DNA from: Desulfovibrio mangrovi
Lineage (GTDB): Bacteria; Desulfobacterota; Desulfovibrionia; Desulfovibrionales; Desulfovibrionaceae
Length of the DNA: 64,000 nt
Assembly (NCBI RefSeq): GCF_026230175.1
Contig: NZ_CP104208.1
Location: 3,472,001 to 3,536,000, forward strand
Direction: 5' to 3'
Under the pieces are notes generated by a model, which was given only the letters and a program-made list of their open reading frames with translations, was not told the DNA's origin and searched no databases. Every line of letters starts with the position of its first letter. Position 1 is the stretch's first letter. The position numbers and the translations under genes are program-made. This document shows, piece by piece, positions 59,056 to 64,000 of this stretch.

Positions 59056-59199
59056 CTAGTACTTCCGGATCTTCTCGTCTCTGCCGGTGAGGAACAGCCA
59101 GTAGCCGACAAAGCTGACCAGAGCCATGCCCATCAGAACGTATACGATGGACTTGGTATGCAGCATGAAGTCGTGGAGGGTGTAGAAAATGTGTTCCAT
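59056..59199 (-). CDS. hmcD: HmcD, small membrane subunit (47 aa)
   Basis: A 47-aa protein starting MEHIFYTLHDFMLHTKSIVY, preceded by AAGGAGAAAGACA. One central membrane helix (VYVLMGMALVSFVGYWLFLT) and a basic C-terminal tail (GRDEKIRKY). Position between hmcC and hmcE and its size match HmcD of D. vulgaris, a small membrane anchor. It is easily missed because of its length. Stop TAG at 59056-59058, 18 nt spacing to hmcC. Confidence 0.93.
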   Translation of the reverse strand: MEHIFYTLHDFMLHTKSIVYVLMGMALVSFVGYWLFLTGRDEKIRKY

Positions 59200-59216
59200 T
59201 GTCTTTCTCCTTTGGC

Positions 59217-60377
59217 CTAGTGGGCGTCCTTGTACTCAGGATGCTCGTACAGAACGGGCATCTTGGTAGCAATGAACCGGTAGGTGGTGACGATCAGGGT
59301 TACAACGAAGATGGAGATGCCTACTTCCATCCAGCTGGGGAAGTAACGCTCGGCAGCGGGGAGCTGCCAGTTGAAGGCGATCATGCTTACGTTGAAACGG
59401 TTGATCACGATACCAAGCACGCCGAAGACGGAGGCGATGCGCACCAGCTTGAGGTTCTTTTCACGTACGCCGAGGGCGTAGAGGAAAGAGGGCAGGGCGA
59501 CAAAGCCGAACATTTCAACGAGGAACCATGCACCGTAACCGGTGGCGAGGTATGCCCAGTCGTTGTCCATGGTGATGTCGAACAGCTTGATGAAGAAGTA
59601 GCCCATCAGGATGAAGGAGGCAGCCTTGGCCATGCCGAAGGCGACGCCGTCAGCTTCCTTCAGGTGGGTTTCGTCCATCTTGTCATGCAGACCCTTGTGC
59701 GCCAGCGTACCTTCAAAGATTACCATGGAGGCGCCAGCCACCATGGAGGAGATGAAGAAGAACACGGGCAGGAAGCTGGAGTACCACAGCGGGTGCAGCT
59801 TGCCGGGGGCGATGACGAAGAGCGCGCCGAGCGAGCTCTGATGCATGGTGGAAAGAACCACGCCGAGAATGGTCAGGGGCAGGGTCAGCTTGATCACGAA
59901 GTTGCGGATCTTGCGGAAGCCCAGCCATTCCAGGGCGGCGGGAGACCATTCCACGAACAACACGGTCACATAGGTGGCAACGCACAGACCCACTTCGAAG
60001 AGAAGCGAGGTGGTGCCCTGCGAGTATACCAGCGGATAAGGCAGGCGCCACGGATGACCAAGGTCGTACATCAGGGCCACAACAACGAAGAAGTAGCCGA
60101 GGAACGCCGTGGTGATGGCGGGACGCACTGCCGAATGGTAATGCTTGAGTCCGAAGAGGTAGCAGGAAGCGGAGGTTACATAGCCGCCCGCGGCAAGAGC
60201 TACGCCGCAGAGCAGGTCGAATCCGATCCAGACCCCCCAGGGGTTGTTGTCGTCAAGGTTGGTGACAGCACCGATACCCTTGTAGAAGCGCAGGAACGTA
60301 AGCACCAGGCCGCCAGCGAGAATGAAGGCGGTGAGCACGTTGCCCGGCGTCCAGAACGATTTCTGGTTATGGCTCAT
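59217..60377 (-). CDS. hmcC: HmcC, NrfD/PsrC-type integral membrane subunit
   Basis: A 386-aa protein of the NrfD family with about ten membrane helices: VLTAFILAGGLVLTFLRFYK, WIGFDLLCGVALAAGGYVTS, AFLGYFFVVVALMYDLGHPW, LCVATYVTVLFVEWSPAALE, LTLPLTILGVVLSTMHQSSL, FLPVFFFISSMVAGASMVIF and others. The segment STMHQSSLGALFVIAPGKLH is shared with quinone-reactive NrfD proteins. The start codon follows the hmcB stop without a gap, so translation is coupled. Confidence 0.97.
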   Translation of the reverse strand: MSHNQKSFWTPGNVLTAFILAGGLVLTFLRFYKGIGAVTNLDDNNPWGVWIGFDLLCGVALAAGGYVTSASCYLFGLKHYHSAVRPAITTAFLGYFFVVVALMYDLGHPWRLPYPLVYSQGTTSLLFEVGLCVATYVTVLFVEWSPAALEWLGFRKIRNFVIKLTLPLTILGVVLSTMHQSSLGALFVIAPGKLHPLWYSSFLPVFFFISSMVAGASMVIFEGTLAHKGLHDKMDETHLKEADGVAFGMAKAASFILMGYFFIKLFDITMDNDWAYLATGYGAWFLVEMFGFVALPSFLYALGVREKNLKLVRIASVFGVLGIVINRFNVSMIAFNWQLPAAERYFPSWMEVGISIFVVTLIVTTYRFIATKMPVLYEHPEYKDAH

Positions 60378-61484
60378 TTATGCTTCCTCCTCCGGGGATT
60401 CCCCGGCGTCGCTGTCGTCTTCTGCAGGTGCCTGCATGGCGGCGAGCTTCTCATCAAACTCCTTCTGGGCTTCGGCAACGGCCTTCTTGACCTCGCGGTC
60501 AACGGCAGCGGCCTTGTCCTTGGCAGCCTTGTCCAGAGCGGTCTTCATGGCGCCGTCTGCAGATGCCTGCGTCTTTTCGATGGCTTCGCGAACTGCTTCG
60601 GCCTTTTCTTCCGCAGCGATCTTTTCTTTACGCTTGCTGATGCCGTAAGCACCGGCCAGCAGTACGGGCCAGATGCCCACAACCATGGGAACCGCACCCA
60701 GTGCGCCGGAGGTAAGCTCGGGCGCGGAGGTCTTGCCCACTACAGGCATGCCCAGTTCGGTGTGCGGAACGGGAGACAGGTACAGCCAGTTGGTGCCGCC
60801 TGCTTCCTTTTCGCCGTAGATGTGGTTCTCGTAGCGGTCGGGGTACTTGCGGATGCGGTCGCGGGCGATGGCGAGAAGGTCCTCGCGCTTGCCGAAGGTG
60901 AGCGCTTCCTTGGGGCACTTTTCCACGCAGCCGGGAAGCTTGCCTTCCTGAATGCGGGGGTGACACATGGTACACTTCTGCACCAGCGGATCCAGCGGAT
61001 CGTCGTATTCGAAGGTGGGCACGCCGAAGGGGCATGCGACCATGCAGTAACGGCAGCCTACGCAGAGGTCGCCGTTGTAGGTAACGGAACCGTCAGGATT
61101 CTTGGTGAACGCCTTGACGAAGCAGGCGGACGCGCAAGCGGGTTCCTGACAGTGGTTGCACTGCTGCTTGCGGAAGATGGGATTTTCAAGACCGGCGGTG
61201 TTGTACTTGTTCACAACGGTGTAGGTCTTGGCATCCGTTCTGCGCTTGGTGTCCAGCACGCTCAGATCATCATATGCGGCGGACGGCTTGGGCAGATTGT
61301 TCACTTCGGCACAGGCCTGCTCGCACTTGCGGCAGCCGATGCAGCGGGTGCTGTCATGCAGGACGCCCATGGCGTCCGGATAGCCGTTGAAGGTATGGTT
61401 GCCTGCGGCCCTGACCTTGGTTGCGCCCATGGCAGAGGCAAGACCGGCACCACCCAACAGGCTCAGGAATTTTCTGCGATGCAT
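60378..61484 (-). CDS. hmcB: HmcB, iron-sulfur protein with Tat-type signal
   Basis: A 368-aa protein. The twin-arginine signal [20 protein letters not shown] predicts periplasmic export. Four ferredoxin-type cluster motifs follow: [38 protein letters not shown] and [20 protein letters not shown] (16 cysteines in all). A C-terminal helix [18 protein letters not shown] anchors it, followed by an unusual Ala/Glu/Lys-rich tail of about 80 residues. It carries electrons between HmcA and the membrane subunits. Confidence 0.97.
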   Translation of the reverse strand: MHRRKFLSLLGGAGLASAMGATKVRAAGNHTFNGYPDAMGVLHDSTRCIGCRKCEQACAEVNNLPKPSAAYDDLSVLDTKRRTDAKTYTVVNKYNTAGLENPIFRKQQCNHCQEPACASACFVKAFTKNPDGSVTYNGDLCVGCRYCMVACPFGVPTFEYDDPLDPLVQKCTMCHPRIQEGKLPGCVEKCPKEALTFGKREDLLAIARDRIRKYPDRYENHIYGEKEAGGTNWLYLSPVPHTELGMPVVGKTSAPELTSGALGAVPMVVGIWPVLLAGAYGISKRKEKIAAEEKAEAVREAIEKTQASADGAMKTALDKAAKDKAAAVDREVKKAVAEAQKEFDEKLAAMQAPAEDDSDAGESPEEEA

Positions 61485-61502
61485 AACTGATCCTCCCGGG
61501 TC

Positions 61503-63110
61503 CTAGTTCGTGCGCTCGGCGTGGCATTCCTTGCACGCCGTGGCCTTGGGCTTTTCAAGCTTCATGGCTGCGTGGCAGCCCATGCACTGCTGATGGTAGG
61601 CAGCCTTCAGGCCGGGGCGGTCGCCCTTGGCGGCTTCGAAAGGCTTGCCGTGACAGCTCTGACACTTGGGCGGCGTCTTGCTGACGGGGCTGTTATGGTG
61701 GCAGCCCTGACAGAAGGTGCCGGGATCGGTATGGAAGCCAGCGGCCATCTTGCTGCCTGCCACTGCGGCGATCATGGTCTTCACGATCTTGCGGTGGGGC
61801 ATCTTGGACGCTTCGAACTTGTCGACAAGGGCACCGATCTCAACGGTTTCAGGAATGTCTTCTTCGTTGTACACGGGCATTGCGGTGGGACGCATGCTCA
61901 CCAGAGCGGCGGCAGCGGCCTTCTTCTGGTCCTTGTCCATGTTTGCCAGTTCTTCACCCTTGGGGGCTTCCTTCACGTGGCAGGTGGCGCAGGACTGTTC
62001 GGAAGCGGCGGCCTTGGGCATCAAGCCGTGGCAGCCGGCGCAGGAAGGATCGGCCTTTGCGGTGTTGTGACAACCCACGCAGGAGGCCTTGTCCTTGACG
62101 GCGTGCATGGCCTGCTCCAGCTGTACGAAGTTGCCTTCCTTCTTGCCTGCCAGCGTGTGGCATTCGGTACAGGAGGCGATCTTTTCGTGGTGGCAGGTGC
62201 GGCAGTTGTCCAGAGCGGTTTCGTGCAGCTTGTGGTTGAAGGCGACTGCGGGCAGCTTTGCCTTCTTCACATCGTCAGCGGCTACGAGGGCTGCATCGGG
62301 CTGGCCGCGGTCAAGGCGGGGCACATCCTTCACAACCTTGTACTGCTTCTGGGCTTCGGCGGTATGGCAGCCGGCACAGGTAACAGGGCCGGTGTCGCCG
62401 GTGGTCTTCACGTGGCAGGTCACGCAGGCTGCGTGAGCCGCATCGTTCAGAGCGGGCTTCATCTTGTCGGCACCCTCGGCAACGGGGGTGGATTCAGTCT
62501 TGTGGCAGGCGCGGCAGGAATCTTCAGTCTGCTTCTTCCATTCGGCCTTCTTGGTTGCGGGCTCGTACACGTGGTGGCACGCGCCGCAGTTCACATCCTG
62601 ACCGGAGACCTTGATGGTCTTGGCGGCGGTGTGGCGGTAATGCAGGGACTTGTCCATGCCCACTTCCTTCCATGCGGAAGTGTCAGCGGGATTGGGGTTG
62701 TGACAGGCGCGGCACTCGCCGTCCTGCGGTCCCGTGTTGTTGCCCGCGGCAGCCTGTTCGGCATGGCAGGCGAAACAGTTGGTGTGATAGAGGCTCTTCA
62801 GTTCTTCGGCGCTACCGTCTTCGGTGCGCATGAACTTGAGAGACATCTTGCCATCCTGCGTTTTGTGACAGGCGGAGCAATCCTTGTTCAGCTTCTTCAT
62901 TGCTTCCGTATGCAGGTCATGGCGATAGGTAACAGCCGGTAACTCGGTGCTCCCCATTTTCCCGATCACATCGATGGTGACGATGTCAGCGTAGCTACCG
63001 GCAGAGGATACCTCGGCCTTGGAGCTCTGCGCCTCATGTCCCCAGACCGAGACGAGTGCTACCGCAACCAGCAGTCCCGCCCATCGCAGCAGTGATCTTC
63101 CTTTCATCAT
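61503..63110 (-). CDS. hmcA: HmcA, 16-heme high-molecular-weight cytochrome c
   Basis: A 535-aa protein with a Sec signal peptide (about 1-28). I count 16 CxxCH motifs: CSACH, CFACH, CRACH, CGACH, CRACH, CVTCH, CAGCH, CRTCH, CTECH, CVGCH, CAGCH, CATCH, CQGCH, CQSCH, CMGCH, CKECH, equal to the 16 hemes known for D. vulgaris HmcA. It lies in the periplasm and links hydrogenase/cytochrome c3 to the membrane complex. GGACTG precedes the ATG-ATG start. It is first of hmcA-B-C-D-E-F-rrf1-rrf2. Confidence 0.98.
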   Translation of the reverse strand: MMKGRSLLRWAGLLVAVALVSVWGHEAQSSKAEVSSAGSYADIVTIDVIGKMGSTELPAVTYRHDLHTEAMKKLNKDCSACHKTQDGKMSLKFMRTEDGSAEELKSLYHTNCFACHAEQAAAGNNTGPQDGECRACHNPNPADTSAWKEVGMDKSLHYRHTAAKTIKVSGQDVNCGACHHVYEPATKKAEWKKQTEDSCRACHKTESTPVAEGADKMKPALNDAAHAACVTCHVKTTGDTGPVTCAGCHTAEAQKQYKVVKDVPRLDRGQPDAALVAADDVKKAKLPAVAFNHKLHETALDNCRTCHHEKIASCTECHTLAGKKEGNFVQLEQAMHAVKDKASCVGCHNTAKADPSCAGCHGLMPKAAASEQSCATCHVKEAPKGEELANMDKDQKKAAAAALVSMRPTAMPVYNEEDIPETVEIGALVDKFEASKMPHRKIVKTMIAAVAGSKMAAGFHTDPGTFCQGCHHNSPVSKTPPKCQSCHGKPFEAAKGDRPGLKAAYHQQCMGCHAAMKLEKPKATACKECHAERTN

Positions 63111-63422
63111 AGTGGCAGTCCTTTCGATGAAATTACAAACACGTCCTTCAGACTTCCCTCAGCCGATCGCCCTGCGCTCCGGTTCCCTGCGGAGCGGCGG
63201 GACAGGTACCAACCCTGCCGCAATGGAAAGAGGCAGCAAGCTGGCAACTTGCTGTCATGACAGGAAATTCCTTGCGGCTCTTATCCGGTGTTCCACCGTG
63301 CGGGTGATACCCGCGCCGGGTGAAGCAAACCCATACCCAGTAGCGGTAAAAACCTACCATGTTGGTATGAGTTAAATCCTACCCATCAGGTAGGCGAAAT
63401 GGCTATGAGCGTCAAGGACATT
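63111..63422. other. Upstream control region of hmcA
   Basis: Non-coding stretch rich in palindromes. Seen: CAGCAAG-7-CTTGCTG (63234-63254), CTGTCATGACAG (63252-63263), GCGGGT-GAT-ACCCGC (63300-63314), a GG-N10-GC sigma54-like element on minus (63324-63339), and the CCTACC pair (63353-63394). It also contains TTGACG (63410-63415 on minus), a possible -35. No ORF is supported. Confidence 0.55.
63353..63394. promoter_or_regulatory. Tandem 17-bp operator-like repeats upstream of hmcA
   Basis: Two related 17-bp inverted-repeat sites: CCTACC-ATGTT-GGTATG (63353-63369) and CCTACC-CATCA-GGTAGG (63378-63394), 25 bp start to start. The second is a perfect 6-bp dyad with a 5-bp spacer. They lie about 240-285 bp upstream of hmcA. 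Candidate Rrf2 or other regulator sites. Confidence 0.55.
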
Positions 63423-63449
63423 TTCATTTTTTAGTGACTAAAAAATGAA
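63423..63449. promoter_or_regulatory. Perfect 27-bp AT-rich palindrome
   Basis: 13-nt arms TTCATTTTTTAGT / ACTAAAAAATGAA around a central G (63436). It lies between the hmc control region and the downstream end of the ATP-grasp gene. No T-run follows on either strand beyond the stem, so it reads as an operator rather than a terminator. Confidence 0.6.
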
Positions 63450-63628
63450 TGCCTAATGTCTTGTTTTTATTGGGATGAATGCTGTGTGACCGATCAGTCT
63501 GATGTGTCCTGACTGACCTGAAAGCAAGGCGGGGAAAGGGTTATGGACGGCTCCGGTAGGAAATGGCCGTTGGCTCCCGAAAGGAGAAAAAAATGAAAAA
63601 AAGTTAAGATCGACGGTGGGGAGGGGTA
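63450..63628. other. Non-coding stretch between the 27-bp palindrome and the ATP-grasp gene
   Basis: 179 bp with no supported gene. It includes an A-rich run with GAAAGGAG and a 4-codon frame MKKS (63593-63607), which looks like a chance pattern. Confidence 0.45.
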
Positions 63629-64000
63629 TTATTTGGCAAGAATGTTCCCCAGCACCGTTTCAGAAAGGTCTTTGCCGGTGAGTTCCCGTATGGTGCGTAT
63701 GCCGCCGGGGCTGAGTACGTTGAACTCGATGACATAGGGATAGACAAGGTCCACGCCGACGAAAGAGACGCCGCGTTCCAGCAGCCACGGGCCGAGCCGT
63801 TCGCACAGGGCGGCCTCTTCGGCACTGAGGGCATAGGGTTCGCAGCTTGCGCCTTGGGCCAGATTGGTGCGGTGGTCCTGCACAGACCTGCGGCGGTATT
63901 GCCCCACCACCTTGCCGCCCGCAATGAGGACGCGCACTTCGCCCTGCCGTATCTCCGGCACGTAGCGTTGCAGCAGGCAGTAACGTCCTTCCCCGTTGCC
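63629..64000 (-). CDS. ATP-grasp, glutathione synthetase-like protein, C-terminal part only
   Basis: The frame is open from the right edge, so only the last 123 residues are in the window. It begins GNGEGRYCLLQRYVPEIRQG and contains GEVRVLIAGGKVVGQYRRRS, then NLAQGASCEPYALSAEEAAL and LVYPYVIEFNVLSPGGIRTI, which match the C-terminal ATP-grasp half of prokaryotic glutathione synthetase GshB (metal-binding FN in EFNVLSP). It ends ILAK with TAA at 63629-63631. It may make glutathione or another peptide-like product; the missing N-terminal half would decide. Confidence 0.85.
   Translation of the reverse strand, partial: GNGEGRYCLLQRYVPEIRQGEVRVLIAGGKVVGQYRRRSVQDHRTNLAQGASCEPYALSAEEAALCERLGPWLLERGVSFVGVDLVYPYVIEFNVLSPGGIRTIRELTGKDLSETVLGNILAK

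Noticed and set aside
63593-63607. MKKS mini-ORF with a good GAAAGGAG ribosome-binding site
   Set aside because: Only four codons in an A-rich run; it may be chance or a decayed gene start, and nothing follows in frame.

Overview
This window looks like chromosome of a sulfate-reducing bacterium of the Desulfovibrio group (Desulfovibrionales). The strongest evidence is a complete hmcABCDEF-rrf1-rrf2 locus at the right end, whose HmcA carries exactly 16 CxxCH heme sites. A flagellar hook/rod cluster ending in csrA-fliW, a flgM unit, and a rimP-nusA-ylxR-infB-DUF503-nrnA-truB-rpsO-pnp cluster all lie close by, an arrangement I recall from Desulfovibrio genomes. The sequence is GC-rich and densely coded. 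I see no CRISPR array, insertion sequence, phage module or rRNA.

Layout. 1-3.3 kb: a tRNA-Glu(TTC) cut by the left edge, then on the minus strand a Rho-N-type small basic protein, a DciA-like (DUF721) protein and a FUSC-type membrane protein; an enoyl-CoA hydratase family gene on plus. 3.5-7.9 kb: an orphan 12-helix membrane protein, then queD-queE-queC-queF (GTP-derived pterin to preQ1, the queuosine precursor). 7.9-19.7 kb: signalling and accessory genes, including a degenerate EAL-HDOD protein divergent from an HD-GYP protein, a FlgT-N-like periplasmic protein, a HAD hydrolase, DUF523/DUF1722, an HU/IHF protein, CheD, a GT8 glycosyltransferase, two GGDEF proteins, Maf, and a sigma28-type unit holding an uncharacterised 138-aa gene plus flgM.

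19.9-30.7 kb: an eleven-gene minus-strand flagellar operon, flgF-G-A-H-I-J-N-K-L-csrA-fliW, with a good sigma54 (-24/-12) element in front of flgF. Together with the sigma28 element before flgM this gives the usual flagellar hierarchy: sigma54 for hook-basal-body genes, FlgM and sigma28 for late genes, CsrA/FliW for post-transcriptional control.

30.8-45 kb: mostly plus-strand housekeeping and metabolism: an ABC-F ATPase, a Nudix hydrolase, a DUF606 transporter, bacteriohemerythrin, asd, two aminotransferases, a GT4 glycosyltransferase, a PhzF-like isomerase, a YaeQ-like protein, uracil-DNA glycosylase, YjbQ, and selB (selenocysteine elongation factor).

45-55.8 kb: the minus-strand translation/RNA-metabolism cluster from rimP to pnp. 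It starts from a strong sigma70 promoter followed by an apparent structured leader of about 135 nt that ends in an intrinsic terminator before rimP. 55.9-63.1 kb: hmc operon and its regulators, with perfect hairpins between hmcF, rrf1 and rrf2. 63.1-64 kb: a palindrome-rich control region (including a perfect 27-bp palindrome), then the 3' end of an ATP-grasp, glutathione-synthetase-like gene cut by the right edge.

The best candidates for something undescribed are the rimP leader RNA, the palindromic control region upstream of hmcA, the 138-aa gene co-transcribed with flgM, and a sequence module shared by the two hook-filament junction proteins FlgK and FlgL. All assignments come from reading the sequence; no database search or folding program was run.
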